Source: Macrotis lagotis (lineage: Eukaryota; Chordata; Mammalia; Peramelemorphia; Peramelidae). From it: DNA of 64,000 nucleotides. The notes under the pieces were generated by a model. That model was not told the origin of the DNA, did not search any database, and saw only the letters and a program-made list of their open reading frames with translations. Both the position numbers and the translations under genes were made by a program. The DNA is taken from NCBI RefSeq assembly GCF_037893015.1, contig NC_133662.1, positions 200,069,050-200,133,049 of the forward strand. Reading direction: 5' to 3'. Positions 32,341-44,565 of this stretch are shown here, piece after piece (positions within the stretch are counted from its first letter, which is position 1; the number at the start of each line of letters is the position of its first letter).

Positions 32341-35268
32341 TATTTTCTAATTTAAATCTGAAATGGATATTAGAAGGGCATGCAGTCTACAATATGCCCA
32401 TGGTTCTAATGTGGAATTAATCTGTCTCAGTGATTCACTTTATCTCCTTTGAAATCTAGTATCTATTTCTATAATTATCACCAACTATAATTATAACAAT
32501 TAGTATATCTAAATTGTGATTTCTTAGAGTCTTTCTTTTTTCTATAATACCCCTCTTGATATACTTGTCCAAAAAAGGATATCCTAAAGCAAAGAATATG
32601 TGCCTTCTTCCATGTGGTCCATGATAGAGGATACATTGATATCACAAGGCATCCAACTTTTCAATTAAAGATCAAAGAGAATGAGTGATAGAAAGGGGAA
32701 GGCTGATATGAAACATCCACCTTCTTTGGGCACATTTTGTTTTGGTTTGTCTTGTTATCCATGGAACCAGGGTCAAGAAATGTGGCAGATGTGAACCAAT
32801 GAATGCACTTTTATTAAGCATCTACTATATTCCAGAGACTATGCTGAGCTCTGACCAGACCCAAACATGAGCAGAATCAGCTATACTGTGACTAGTGTTC
32901 CCATGAAGTCTCATCAAGGAGAGCCAATGAGTTTAATAGTCAACCCATGTTGGGGGTTAAGCAATCTTAATCTAAATGAATGACACAACCCTCTCTATTT
33001 CTGGCTGAAGGCTGGAGGATTGCATTAAATATAAATGCTTTCTGTTTTACATATTTTAATAAGGAGCCAGGCAGAGTGAGAATCCATCCTGACTTTGGGG
33101 GTGGGGGGTGGGCATTAAGATGTTTATAGATTTTATAACTGTGTTCGATGACATTTTAATATACTTTTATCAAATTCAATTAAACTGCTTAGTAAGGTTA
33201 TGGCCTTTGTGAAAGGTTTTGATTGATTTAGCATTCTGAGAATAATGGTAGGATAGAGGCATAAGTTATTAATTGAATGAGTCATACTCCTTTTAAAAGA
33301 GACCCAGAGTGAATATAGCAGTGTGGGACAGGGTTTTGGGTTGATTGACAGCCACCCTTGCCTACAATCCTGTTTATAGACTTTTGCTACTTATACCTCA
33401 ATGATTCAAAATCATCTTCTTTTCTTCTCTCATGTCATTATGCCCAATGTAATTTTGTGTGTACTAGTTTTAATAAAATATTATCATCACCTTTGGCCTT
33501 GAATATGAAATCTTAAAATTTACATGATGCTGCTCAGTCCTATAAATACATAGAAAGATGTACCAAATACCTCAGGAAAGTCTCTTTAATATCAGCTAGC
33601 CAATTAATCAATTAAAAGGGGTCAGTCAGGGAGACCGAGAGTTCCTTCTATCCCTAATTATTTACCTTCATTTTGATTAAAATTATCAAAGACTACTGAA
33701 GAAATTGTGTCTTCTATGCAGTTAGATTTTCCAAATGGTTTTAAAGTACTCTGAAGAAATTTCCTTCTACCTCAGTTTAACGGGGGCGGGGGGGAACCTA
33801 CTCTTTTATTCTTCCCACAGTCACTATGGAGCTTGCTGAAATTATAATGTAATGAGTCCATGGACATTTCTGTTAAAGCAAAGGTTAATGTTGAATACTA
33901 ATGTATTGGCTTTCCACAGAGGTGCACTGCAAATAGATTACAGCACCCAAGTTATATTGGAGAATTGAGGACCACAGATCATTAGCTTCAGGCTCACCTA
34001 TCTATGGGAGAAAATTGATTTAGCCTTAACCTCGTCTTGAAGTAGATGATCAGTTGCTACTGTCCCCAGCTCTTCTTCCCTTAAAGTGACAGGTAAAACC
34101 AGAAGACATCCCACTCCATCTATCTGAGACCAAACAAATACATAAATAAATAAATAAATTACAATATGAATGACTCTTATCTTAGTCTCTGGAAGACCTG
34201 ATGTATCTTGTATCAATTAAAGAAGTTTATACTAGATCCATTCACCAGAGTTTAAGTGACTGACCATAAGTCAAAATTTTACTAGTTTCAGATGATAAAT
34301 TAAAATGAGACTATATTTGAGAATTATGTTGTGGAAGTGATTTTTTTCCAGCAGAGATTAAAATGGAATTTAAACAAATCACAAAAACCCAGGATTAGCA
34401 AGGACTCTGAGATCCTATAAGCCTATACATAACTGAACAAGAATTTCCTTTATAATATATGCAAAGATCAATATCTGTCCATAAAAGTTTACCACAATAT
34501 ATGCAAACAGTTGTCATATAAATTTCACTTAAATACCTCAAATGATGGGCAACCAATCAGAATACTTATTTAGGCAGACTATTCCACTATTGGACAGCTC
34601 TAGATTTTTGGAACTTTTTTCCCCTGGCATGTTGATGAAAAAGGATTAATTTGATTTACCTGAAAACCAAGATGTTTCTTACTGCTTCTATATACATTGC
34701 TATTAGAAATACTTAGATTCAGGTTGTTCCTTCCATAATTTCTATATTTACATCTCATTAGATGCATTCTTTCCTTTCTGGATGGCTGTGATCAAATAAC
34801 TTTGTTCTATAATAAAACAATTTAATTCTCAATATTACTTCTATTCTCCTTCATTACACAGTTCATAAATAATTATATCTGAATTTTTTAATTGTTGGAT
34901 TCTTCATCTTTATCATCATCATTATACATTAAAGACAGAAATTATTGTACTATAAGATGTTCCAAGGAAAATAGCTTTTCCTTGGACACGAAAGTCAACT
35001 AGCAACCAAGAAATCTCCAAAGCTTTTATTCTGCAAATATTAATATACAATTACTAATACTTATGGTCATAATAAAGTTAAATAAATTATTTGTCATGCT
35101 TCCCTTTTCATTGGAATTTTAAAGTGCAGCACACTCATATCCAATAGTAGTAATTTGTGTATCAGAAGCCAAAGGGTTACCTTGATGTATTGAACTAGGC
35201 AGCTTCTACAGTAGGCCCTGAAGAGAGTTATGCAGTGCCTATTTGGAACTTTATGACTTCCCCTGCAC

Positions 35269-35269
<1 letters not shown>
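32341..35269. other. Longest stretch without recognised repeats (2.9 kb)
   Basis: Only a short 'ctactatattccagagactatgctgagctctg' trace (32820-32855) resembles an old repeat. There is a G-run cluster at 33097-33112 and another at 33782-33794, a TTGATTGACAG PBX/MEIS-type word at 33341-33351, and several TTAAT/AATTAA words. No open frame of interest. Lack of repeats can mean conserved non-coding sequence or repeats too old for me to recognise. Confidence 0.35.

Positions 35270-35350
<81 letters not shown>
35270..35350. repeat. Compound (CT)n(CA)n microsatellite
   Basis: About 22 CT units followed by about 18 CA units without interruption. Confidence 0.95.
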
Positions 35351-35352
<2 letters not shown>

Positions 35353-35824
35353 AAAGGATTTTCAGGAACCAATCATTGTAAGTCATGCTTTTACCACAAA
35401 TGCCCTCCAAGCTTGAGCCCACTTTCCATTGGATTAGGTAACTTAGTTGGGATGACTAATTTGATTCATTGAAGAACTTTTCATCTGGCAAAGGTATCAA
35501 GGCTAGAACACATTTGTTAGTTACCATATGTGACATGATTGATTCCCACTCTCACATACAACAACAATAACAAAAAGTAAAATATATTTATGTGTATGTG
35601 TATGTGGTGACAATCAGAACTACTTTTCACATTCAAGGAAAGTTCCAAAGCAGTTTTTCCCCAAGGACCCAAACAGCTGTTGAGTTCTTGTGAAAAGAGT
35701 TCAGAAGATGAAAAAGGATTCTGAACTATGCCTTTAGAGAAGTAGAATCCAACTTGTAAAGGCTATTGATAAAAGCGACGTGCGCACAATCTTCTAGTAC
35801 ATTTACACACACTCATCCATGTTC

Positions 35825-36090
35825 CTTTTGAATTCCATCTAATTAAAGCCCTGCTCTTCATCTTTCTTCCATTTAGTCTTCTACCTCCTCCTTCTTATCT
35901 TCCTTCTACTATATATACATATATCTGTATATTTGTATGTATGTGTGTGTGTGTGTCCTTTATTTACATCTATTTATTTATATATTGTCTTCTGTTCTTT
36001 GAAGGCAGGAACATTTTACCCCATCTTTCCTTGCCTCTTCAATGCTTTTCCTGGTACATACTAAGTGTTTAATAAATATTTGGTTGATTT
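35825..36090 (+). repeat. L2-type LINE 3' end with internal GT tract
   Basis: 'ttctttgaaggcaggaacat', 'cctggtacatactaagtg', 'tttaataaatatttggttgatt' is the usual L2 terminus. A short GT run lies at 35939-35957. Confidence 0.6.
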
Positions 36091-37360
36091 TTTCTGCCTC
36101 ATTCTTGAAAGGGCATAGTTGTCACTCATTCTCTAATGTTTCCTTTGACTGAGAAGAGTTCACCATTCTTTAATCTTTAAGACAGACTAACAGAGGGATG
36201 GGACATTACTGGGCAGTGAAATAATCTATTTTAAATTGTAAAATATTTGGTTAAATTATTATTAAAGGAAACTTTGAAATCTATGTATGTGACATCATCA
36301 TTTAAAGTATCACAGATTTTGGCTGTGCTTGGCTTTGGATTATAAAGTTATCACTTTATACATATACTAAACTCTAATTTTGTTGCTGTTTCCCAGATGT
36401 TCACATAGGCCTAAAAATAGTTAGGTTTCTGTACAAGCAAATCAACACATTGTATGAGCTCTATTTTGTCTGGTACCTTCTGAGCATGTTTTATGCAGTT
36501 TCCTTCTTGTTCATTGAACTACATCAGTGTGATTTTTTTTTCACACTGATTGAACATAACAGGTTTTAGATGACATTGGCATAAATGAACTTGCAAGCAA
36601 GAACCCTGAATTAGAAGCTCTATATTACATTATACTTCTTTAGAAAATAATTTCCTATATAGCAGAGATTTCCCTACTCTCCATGAACCCATCTCTGTCA
36701 CACTGCCCCAATCTACAAAGAGCAAAAACTTGGGGAGAAGAGTCTAAGAATATCATTTCTATGGCATCATTCCAAAAGAAAGAACTCCAGGTGCCAAAAA
36801 GTAAAGGGATCTCAGATGAGAATTTCCATAATTTATATTTTATTCTTTTTCAGGGAGCAGAGTATGCTCTAGAGAAAAGATATTTTCAGGTAACCACACT
36901 GGTTTCTAATGTATTTTGTTAATATAGTTATTTAAGATATTATCTCTTTCCTGGAAAAATTTATGGCCTGGTTTAGAAGTCAGTCAAGAAAAGATAAGAT
37001 CTTTTCAAGGTGGACTAATTAGAGCCACAGAAACATAAGGTCAGGGAGGCATATGGTCATGGGACTTTGTAAGTTGATGTCACCATAAAATTATTGTCCC
37101 AGGGATTGATAAATGGATCCTGGATTTAATTTCTTTCTATCCTTAGTGAAGAGGATGACCATTAGTGAAGCAGCCCTATATCTACTGCTAGGGTTAGGTA
37201 AAGCTAATCATCACTCTTGCCATATAGATAGACACATTTAATGCTTTGAAACCTAAGTTTTAGGTAAAAATGATGGTGATGAGTCTGATGTTGCTTTGGT
37301 TTCAAAGGATATACATAACTGGAAAAATATTAATGATGATAAAAATATGTTGAAATGACA
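36091..37360. other. Unannotated sequence containing a perfect hairpin
   Basis: No family recognised. A 79-codon open stretch at 36683-36922 has no domain. The hairpin at 36523-36550 is listed separately. Confidence 0.35.
36523..36550. repeat. Perfect 10-bp inverted repeat around a T8 loop
   Basis: ATCAGTGTGA (36523-36532), eight T, TCACACTGAT (36541-36550). Exact complements. Confidence 0.85.
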
Positions 37361-37364
37361 ATTT

Positions 37365-37525
37365 AATGTTTACAAAATACTTTGTATACATTATTTCCCT
37401 TGATCCTCATAACTACCCTATGAAGTAGATGATACTGATATTCCCATATTAAAAATGAGGAAACTGAGGCTAAGAGGATGACAAAGCTAATAAGTTTCTG
37501 AGGTCTCTCAGAAAGTGATTTTCTA
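37365..37525 (-). repeat. MIR-type SINE, antisense
   Basis: 'cctcataactaccctatgaagtagatgatactg' in pieces, and 'aaaatgaggaaactgaggctaagagg' are diagnostic antisense MIR words. Confidence 0.75.
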
Positions 37526-38079
37526 ATGTTATTCCTAAATAACAAAAGATGTGCTTGGTTATTATGATTATTTATATCTGGGTTAGATAAGTTACTGCTT
37601 CACTATGAAATAAAGTAGATTAAAAGCCAGTGAGAGTTAGTTGCTAGGGCAAATCTATGACAACAAAATAACAATAGACCAAAAATATCCTAACTTGGTG
37701 AAGGTCAGCTTTCACTCCAGCATAATTAACATGATTTGCACATTTGAATAAATCAATGCCTTAGGATAACACCAAGATAGATTTCCGATCTCCCTCTCCT
37801 TACCTTTCCATCATCTATGATTCCAGTCTCCTTCATTTGCATAGTAAATCCAAAGTAGTAGAATTCATTTGCATACTTTCTTTGAGGAGCTAGGAGATAC
37901 CCAAAGCTGTTTCTCTGAATTGTGGAAGATTGGAAAGCTTCAGTGAATCTGTGAGCTCCTTCCGGTGGCATAAAATCCAACAATGGTGTCTTATAATTTA
38001 ATAGTTGGTATGGTCCTTAGTGGCCATGAAATTCAAGCTGTTCATGAAAAGAATTCCTGCTATATATAAGTAGGGGCAG
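37526..38079. other. Unannotated sequence
   Basis: A 76-codon minus-strand open stretch (37753-37983) shows no domain. No repeat recognised. Confidence 0.35.
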
Positions 38080-38118
38080 GAAGATGATGATGATGACAAT
38101 GATGAAGATGATGATGAT
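38080..38118. repeat. (GAT)n tract
   Basis: Imperfect GAT/GAC repeats abutting the tail of the next SINE. Confidence 0.75.
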
Positions 38119-38405
38119 ATTTATCCTTCATTTTCAAAGACGACTATGACAACAGGAAGGTGATGGCATACTATACATGTGATTGGATTTGAACTGGGGG
38201 AGCTGCTTTGCTAAGTAACTTTCTCCTCCAGAACTATCTGGATCCAGTGTCCATATATGAATCAGGACACCTGAAGATGACCCTGAATATGAGGCAGTCA
38301 GAGTTAAGTAACTTGCCCAAGATCGCAAAGAAACTGAGTATTGGATTCAAACTCAGGTCCTCCTAACTCAAGGACTGGTACTCTATCCACTGTGCCAATT
38401 AGGAG
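38119..38405 (-). repeat. SINE with long third 3' domain, antisense
   Basis: The plus strand reads 'tatccttcattttcaaagac', 'gtgatggcatactatacatgtg', 'tggatccagtgtccatatatgaatcaggac', then 'taacttgcccaagatcgc' and 'ctatccactgtgcca', i.e. the 11.25 and 29.02 kb family reversed. Confidence 0.8.
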
Positions 38406-38414
38406 GACAGATAG

Positions 38415-38650
38415 ATAATGCACAGATAGAGCACTGGGCCTGAAGTCAGGAAGACCTGAGTTCAAATCTAGCCTCAGATACTTTCCAAATATTGACCCTA
38501 ACCAAGTCATTTATCCTCTATCTGACTCAGTTTCCTCAACTATAAAAAGGGGGGTAATAATAGCACCTTTATCCTAGGGTTGTTTTAAGAACCAAATGAG
38601 ATAGTCTTTGAGGAGTGATTAGCCTGGTTCTTGGCACTTAGTGGTCATCC
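38415..38650 (+). repeat. MIR-type SINE
   Basis: 'gcctgaagtcaggaagacctg', 'gttcaaatctagcctcaga', 'cagtttcctcaactataaaa', 'aataatagcacctttatcctagggttgt', 'cctggttcttggcacttagt', in pieces and in order. Confidence 0.8.
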
Positions 38651-39689
38651 TCAACATCTCCTGACTTCATTAAGATCTCAATAGAGCATTCTGGGGATCC
38701 ACCTGTCATCTTGTGACTGTGCCACATGGCTAGTTCATATTTTCCTAATATCAGATCATCCTTGTTGACATCTTTTACTACTATTTTTCAAAACTCCTCC
38801 TTGGTTATCTCTTGCAACCTATTTAGATCCTCCATGTGCCTCCCCATTGCTGTCTTTATGGTCCACACTTGTGGTTTTATTGATTTGAAGATGTCCTAGA
38901 TAAAGGGCTTTCCTATACCATTGTGTCAGCATTTTTTCCTGACAATTAGTTTTACAGATTTGTCTAAAGCATGGGAAGTTAGGAGTTTTGTCTAGCTAAT
39001 TGTATCCCAGAAAAGTTTTAAATCCAAGGTTTTCTATCTCCAAAACTATCCTCCTCAGTCATGTTACCTCTCATAATTCTGTAGAGGTTATTGGAGCCAA
39101 TGTTTTTGCTGTCATACTATTATACTAGTAGTATGTGGGCATTTTGAAAATGGGTCTTTATTTTCATGAGTTTTGGGGGGACAACAAAGAGTTTTACCAC
39201 TTCCTGAAGGTTGAACACTGCCAAGCAGGGGGAGGAACCATAACCATCAACTGATCCAAACCTTCTACCCATCTACAGAATTCTGGTCCATGTCCTTCCA
39301 TAAATCCTCTATAGGAAGGAGATGATTATATCCAATCTATACCACCATATTTCTTCCTCCAGTTCTGTTGACAGAGAATGGATATATACAGGCTCATCAA
39401 CAGTAATTTCTAACTGAAGAATTAGGGAAAGGGATTTTGAAGATGACTTCAAAGATGTTGGAAATAAGAAAAAGCCTAGAAATTAAATTATACAAGGACA
39501 AATTTGGAAAATATGGGAGAAGAAATTGAGATGGACTTAAAATTACAGAGAAGTACAAATAGATTGCTTAACAAATTTTCAGAACTCATCAAAAGAGTAT
39601 GAGGAAGCAAGAGAAAGATTTTGTGTTTAGAGGTCAAATATTTTGGACAAAAGTGCCAAAATATCATATCAATCTTGTTTTTTTAAAAT
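38651..39689. other. Unannotated sequence, possibly an old LINE
   Basis: I recognise no family with confidence. 'gactgtgccacatggctagttcatattttc' hints at the C-terminal tail of a LINE on the minus strand, but the evidence is too thin to name it. Confidence 0.3.
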
Positions 39690-40085
39690 AATTTTGCAAT
39701 CAAGTCTGACTTTTCTTTTTTTATCTTTTGCAAGGCAATGGGGTTAAGTGGCTTGCCCAAGGCCACACGGCTAGGTAATTATTAAATGTCTGAGATCAGA
39801 TTTGAACCCAGGTACTCCTGACTCCAAGGCCAGTGCTCTATCCACTGCGCCACCTGGCTGCCCCCAAGTCTGACTTTTCTTGACCCCATTTGAGGTTGTC
39901 TTGGCAAATGTCCTGGAGTAGCTTGTTATGTACTTCTCCAGTTCATTATGTAGATGAGGAAACTGAGGCAAGAAAAGTTCAGTGAATTGCCCAGGGTCTT
40001 ATAAGTGTCTAAAGTCAGATTTGAAGTCAAAAAGATCAACCTTCCTGACTCCAAGGATAGTCTATCCACTGAGTCTTCCTTCTGT
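39690..40085 (-). repeat. SINE with RTE/BovB-like tail, antisense, split by another SINE
   Basis: Right part on plus: 'tgaccccatttgaggttgtcttggcaaatg', 'gatgaggaaactgaggcaag', 'gtgaattgcccagggtctta', 'tctatccactgagtc'. It continues leftward across the younger SINE at 39718-39864 into the A/T tail at about 39690. Confidence 0.75.
39718..39864 (-). mobile_element. A-tailed tRNA-derived SINE nested in an older SINE
   Basis: Antisense full SINE flanked by CAAGTCTGACTTTTCTT at 39701-39717 and 39865-39881 (17 bp, no mismatch). The target is the tail of the RTE-tailed SINE, so relative age is clear. Confidence 0.95.
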
Positions 40086-40359
40086 CCAATCTCTTTCAGT
40101 CTGGTTACTATATCTAATTTCGTACTGCTAATGAATGATCTTTTTTCTAATAAGACATTGTTCTGACTTTACATAGACAGCTAGTTGTTAAATGATTTCC
40201 ACATTTTGTCAGCTCAGATGCAATATTTTGCTGTTTTTGTGATATTATGAGATATTTATTATGTCTATAGGGACTAACTGAAATTTATGTGGAATAAATG
40301 GTGACAAAGCATGTGACATTAACCATCAATTCATAAATAAGGTAGTACAAACTTCATCC

Positions 40360-40487
40360 ATCCTGCTTCACTATTGAAACTCAGTCTCAGTGAAGTTAAG
40401 TAATATTTACCCAAGGTCACATCCCTATTAAGAGTCAGAACTTGGAGTCAAACCTAATCTTTTCTGACTTTTAGCCCTCCTTTTAAG
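40360..40487 (-). repeat. MIR-type remnant, antisense
   Basis: 'cagtctcagtgaagttaagtaat', 'acccaaggtcacatccctatt', 'agtcagaacttggagtcaaacc'. Confidence 0.6.
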
Positions 40488-40489
40488 AA

Positions 40490-40760
40490 TCAGCTAGATG
40501 ATATAGAAAAGGCAGTTGAGTTGTATCATAGTAGGGTGGATACACCTGTGGTAAATAAGAGTCATTTTTCTGAGTTCAAACCTAACCTCAGACACTTACT
40601 AGCTGTGGGATGCTAGGCAAATCATTTAATCCTGTTTGCCTCAGTTCCTCAGATGCAAAATGAACTGGAGAAGACCACTCCAGTGTCTTTTCCAAGAAAA
40701 CACCAAAATGGGGTCATGAAGAGTTGGACATGACTGAAAGTGACTGAATAACAACAAAAG
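40490..40760 (+). repeat. SINE with RTE/BovB-like tail
   Basis: 'cacttactagctgtgggatgc', 'gcctcagttcctcagatgcaaaatgaact', 'ccaagaaaacaccaaaatgggg', 'catgaagagttggacatgactgaaagtgactgaataacaac', read in segments. The best preserved tail of its class here. Confidence 0.85.
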
Positions 40761-40784
40761 TGGCCAAGTGAATAAAATAACCAA

Positions 40785-40990
40785 GTTTATAATTAGAAAG
40801 ATTTGAGTTCAAACCCTTCCTTAAACACTATTATGTGATTGAGGTCTCTGACTTAGCCTTTCTTGGACTTAGTTTAATCATCTATAAAATAAAGGCAATC
40901 TATCTCAGCTCTGTTGTTAAGATCAAATAGAATTATATAAAATGGTTTTAAAACCCTAAATACTATAAAAATGTTTTCTGTTATTATCAT
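40785..40990 (+). repeat. MIR-type SINE remnant
   Basis: 'agatttgagttcaaacccttcc', 'tagtttaatcatctataaaataaagg', 'gttgttaagatcaaatag', 'ttattatcattatta'. Confidence 0.6.
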
Positions 40991-41254
40991 TATTATTATC
41001 CTTGCTATTGATGGAAGTATTCATGATGTATAGATCTGTAAACTACAAGTATTTGAATTCTATCCTATGGTACCCCTGAAGAATGTTTACAACATATATT
41101 TTGCCATCATCCAGTAAGTCCAGTAAATCATTGTGTTCATTTTAAATATTTACTTTCACTTATACTTATTTTATTTTTAAGTATTAATTTATTTGGAAAA
41201 GCTAAATGAGAGAACATGTAAGAAATTGATGCCAGTCTCTCTGACCAATAGTTT

Positions 41255-41600
41255 TCAAATTTCCTCTGATATGGCCCTGTTGATATTTTCCTGTTCAAAC
41301 TCATTTGACATTCCCCATGTTTTAGTCAGGTTCTTACCCACCATTCCAGTCCAAATCTATAATATTTTCCTTAACAATTTCTAAATTGCAGGGATAACTA
41401 TCTATTCCCACACTGCCACACTTCATCTCCTAGTTACGTACATTTACACAACCTAGCCTCATTTGACTAGATAGCATTCTTTACTTCTCAGGAAACTTTT
41501 CTTCTGCCAAGATTCAACTTAGGTGTTAATTCCTCTGACAAGTCTTCTGTAATTCCCCCAAGATATTAGCACAATTTCCCACTTCAATTTTTCTTGTATT
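41255..41600 (+). repeat. L2-like LINE remnant
   Basis: 'aggaaacttttcttctgccaagattcaacttaggtg' and 'cttctgtaattccccc' resemble L2. The match is weak. Confidence 0.35.
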
Positions 41601-42163
41601 CTATTAATGTAGCAAGAGCTTCAAGCAGATTTTGTAAAAAAAAAAATCACTTAGTCACTTTGCTTAGCATTGAGGAAGATGTCAAGGCAGAAAGGGAGAT
41701 AAGGACTTTATATTTCTTATTTGAACCTTAGTTCTAGAGTCCCATTGAATATAGAAACACTGACAGAGATCCTATACCATAACAGGATCGTGAGGGATTG
41801 ACAGTTTATTTCTCGTTCTGGAGAGACTATGGACAGTATTAACTGAGAAGAAAGGACTAAGGGAATATCTTTTCAAAGAGAACTATTTTAACTCATAATT
41901 AAAGCAACATAATAAAAATAATTCTTGGTAAAATATTTTGATATCCTTACAGAGTTGAATGGTGGGACTGTATTTCCAGAATTCAGCAAACAGTAGTGAT
42001 GCTTAAAAGTGATCTGGTCAAAATATTTCTTACAACTTACATTATTTGAATAATTACTCATCTCTGTTTTATTGCTGGTAATACTAATAAATTATAAACC
42101 TCAGACCTAGATATCTATTTAATCCCATGAAATTAGAGAATTTTACCTACATACACACACATA

Positions 42164-42164
<1 letters not shown>

Positions 42165-42208
<44 letters not shown>
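42165..42208. repeat. (AT)n microsatellite
   Basis: About 20 AT units preceded by a short CA run. Confidence 0.95.
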
Positions 42209-42212
<4 letters not shown>

Positions 42213-42339
42213 GTGGAAAGATATGAAATTTATGAACAAATCAGTTCCTCCTGTTTCTTTAATAAATAATATTTACCATCCTTGAGTGATAGAACTAATG
42301 TTAACCGACTACTAAATTAATTTCTTCCTCTCCTAATTC

Positions 42340-42722
42340 TGCTTGTGATTCTAAGACTTTATCACCATGCCTCAATTGTCTTCCCACTGGAAGTTTTGTC
42401 AGCTCCTGTCACCTTCTTCTTCCGAAAGATTCCACCACTGCTAGGTTTCCTTCCCCCAATGCTGAGTTCCTCCCAGAAATGCCATTTTTTGAGGAAAAGT
42501 CCCATCTCTTCTTCTGACTCTTTAGACTTCTTTACTATTGCCCTGTCCTGATATCTTCTTCTGAACATGCCCCCCCCTTCAGCTTCCTCTTACATCCTTT
42601 CTTCTTCCATTAAAATGTGTTTCTTGAGAACATTAACTGTCATTCTTTTTTGCTGTTATTTGTATCCCCATCATTTAGCATAGTATCTGCTACATTAAAA
42701 GTGTCTAATAAATTCTTGTTGC
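42340..42722 (+). repeat. L2-type LINE 3' end
   Basis: 'ttccattaaaatgtgtttcttgagaacat', 'tttgtatccccatcatttagc', 'gtgtctaataaattcttgttg' form a typical L2 terminus. Confidence 0.6.
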
Positions 42723-42892
42723 TAATTAATGAGAAAGATGTTGATTAGATGTCTCAGAAAAAAACTTCTTGATATTTCAGAACTCAGGATGGCAAACAGA
42801 ATAGAAAAAGAACCGTTAGCAAGGAGACTAGGCTGCTCCTGAGGTCATTGTCCTTATACCTTTTTAGACATGTGAACATGTAATACAGAACA

Positions 42893-43012
42893 TCCAGTAG
42901 AATGTAAGCCACCAGATGGCAGGAGCTATTTCACTTTTGTCTTTCTTTATCTGGTGCCAAGCAAAGTGCCTTGCACATATTAAAAGTTTCATTAATAAAT
43001 TTTTCAGATTAT
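42893..43012 (+). repeat. L2-type LINE 3' end
   Basis: 'gtagaatgtaagccaccagatggcagg', 'gtgccttgcacatattaaaag', 'cattaataaat'. Confidence 0.6.
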
Positions 43013-43114
43013 GGTGGTGGAAGGGGAAATTTGACTTTTCATTCACAACCCTCTCTTTCTCATTCAGTCTACTGACATGAAGAAATGATCAGGAGTAGAT
43101 TCTAATCATGATAG

Positions 43115-43295
43115 ACTCTAAAGGAATTAATTTCTGGAGTCAGAAGACCTGGGGTCAAATCCCACATCTTACCAATTACTACCAGTATGAATCTTTTGGC
43201 CTCAGGTTCTTCATTTATTAAATAAATAAATTGAACTTGATGTCCTCTGAAGTTTATTCCAGCTCTAAGTCTGATTCTATGACTTGATGGTTCTT
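43115..43295 (+). repeat. MIR/THER-type SINE remnant
   Basis: 'ggagtcagaagacctggggtcaaatccc', 'ttttggcctcaggttcttcatttatta', 'ttccagctctaagtctgattctatga'. Confidence 0.65.
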
Positions 43296-44080
43296 CCAAA
43301 ACTTTGGCAAATAAGAAAGGAAGTACAAGTTTCAGCCAATACAAACCACACTGTGTATTTCCCACAAAGGCATCTTCCTCCCAGCAGTTAAATATGTTAA
43401 TTCATTCAAGCCAAACCAGCAATTATCTGTATGCTAATTATTCTAGCAGATGCTAGCTCCTCTCCTTCTACAGTCAACACATTTCTGGGGACTGCTAACA
43501 GGAAGATGGGAGGAAGAGAGGATAGACAATCCCAAGAAACAAATATTTATAATCTTGGAAACTTCATTGTGAACTTGTGGATAGATGAGGCTTACTCCAC
43601 CTGGCAATCTCCCACCCACTGGGGACATATCAAGAAAATCATTTCCATCTCTGATAAAAACAAATTTTGGAAGATGCCTGAGAAGAATCAAAACAACTTC
43701 CAAAGCAATTTCCTATCCAGAAAAAGGCCATTTGGGCAAAAATTATTTTCCCTTCATCACATAAAACTCACAAAATTATCAGCTTCCTGCTGTCCAGGGA
43801 AGGTAACCGTGTCCTGATAGCTGTGAGCTCCAATAGGAATAGTGCATGTTCAAAACATTGGCATAATAATCAATTTTATCCCCAAGTGAACTGGATGTTA
43901 TGATGTGCTGAGCTTGGAATGGTTTTACAGGGTTAAAATGAAGATTTGAATCAAGCAGCCAGTGTTTTCAGAATGGAAAAATACTTCATTTGAAACTTAG
44001 GAATTTCTTCTTTGAGCTTTTCAAATCCTTAGACCACTAAAAGGAATGTGATATAATAATGAATAATAACAAAATTAACA
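43296..44080. other. Unannotated sequence with a 128-codon open stretch
   Basis: The plus-strand open stretch at 43431-43817 is the longest outside repeats and the kinase retrocopy. It shows no signal peptide, membrane segment or domain, and nothing around it looks like exon borders. An overlapping minus-strand stretch exists. Probably chance. Confidence 0.35.
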
Positions 44081-44084
44081 CAGT

Positions 44085-44185
44085 GTTTGAGGGTTTGCAA
44101 AGTGCTTTAAATTTCTTATCTCTTTTGATCCTTGAAGCAGGTGTGTATGGTAAATGTGTTTTATCATCATTTTAAAGATGAAGAA
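44085..44185 (-). repeat. MIR-type remnant, antisense
   Basis: 'gagggtttgcaaagtgctttaaat', 'atcctttgaagc'-like and 'catcattttaaagatgaagaac'. Confidence 0.55.
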
Positions 44186-44334
44186 CCTTGAAAATGATAA
44201 TGACAATTATAGTGTTTGTTGTTTGCCACCATCAGGGCTCCCTCTCCAGCCAATCCTTTCCATTATCCTTTTCTCCTCTCCATCAAGTTCAGTTCAGTCT
44301 CAGAATCAGTCTTGGACTTCTGGGTTAGGTATGA

Positions 44335-44565
44335 CTCTAGTTTCATCATTTCAGTCATGTCCAACTCTTTCTTGGTTTTCTTGGCAAAGATACTAAAGTG
44401 GTTTGTGATTTCCTTCTCCAGCTTATTTTACAGATGAGGAAACTGAGGCAAACAGGGTGAAGGGACTGGCACAACTAGTAATTGTCTGAGGTCAAATTGA
44501 AAGCCAAGCTACATCTTCCTCATTCCAGATTTGGCTCTATCCATTGTGCTATCTAGTTCCCCTAA
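44335..44565 (-). repeat. SINE with RTE/BovB-like tail, antisense
   Basis: 'tttcagtcatgtccaactct', 'gttttcttggcaaagatac', 'ttttacagatgaggaaactgagg', 'ctctatccattgtgctatctagttcccc'. Full length, reversed. Confidence 0.85.

Noticed and set aside
43431..43817. 128-codon plus-strand frame as a gene
   Set aside because: There is no domain, no splice or promoter context, and an overlapping open frame on the other strand. I cannot exclude an exon but see nothing to support one.
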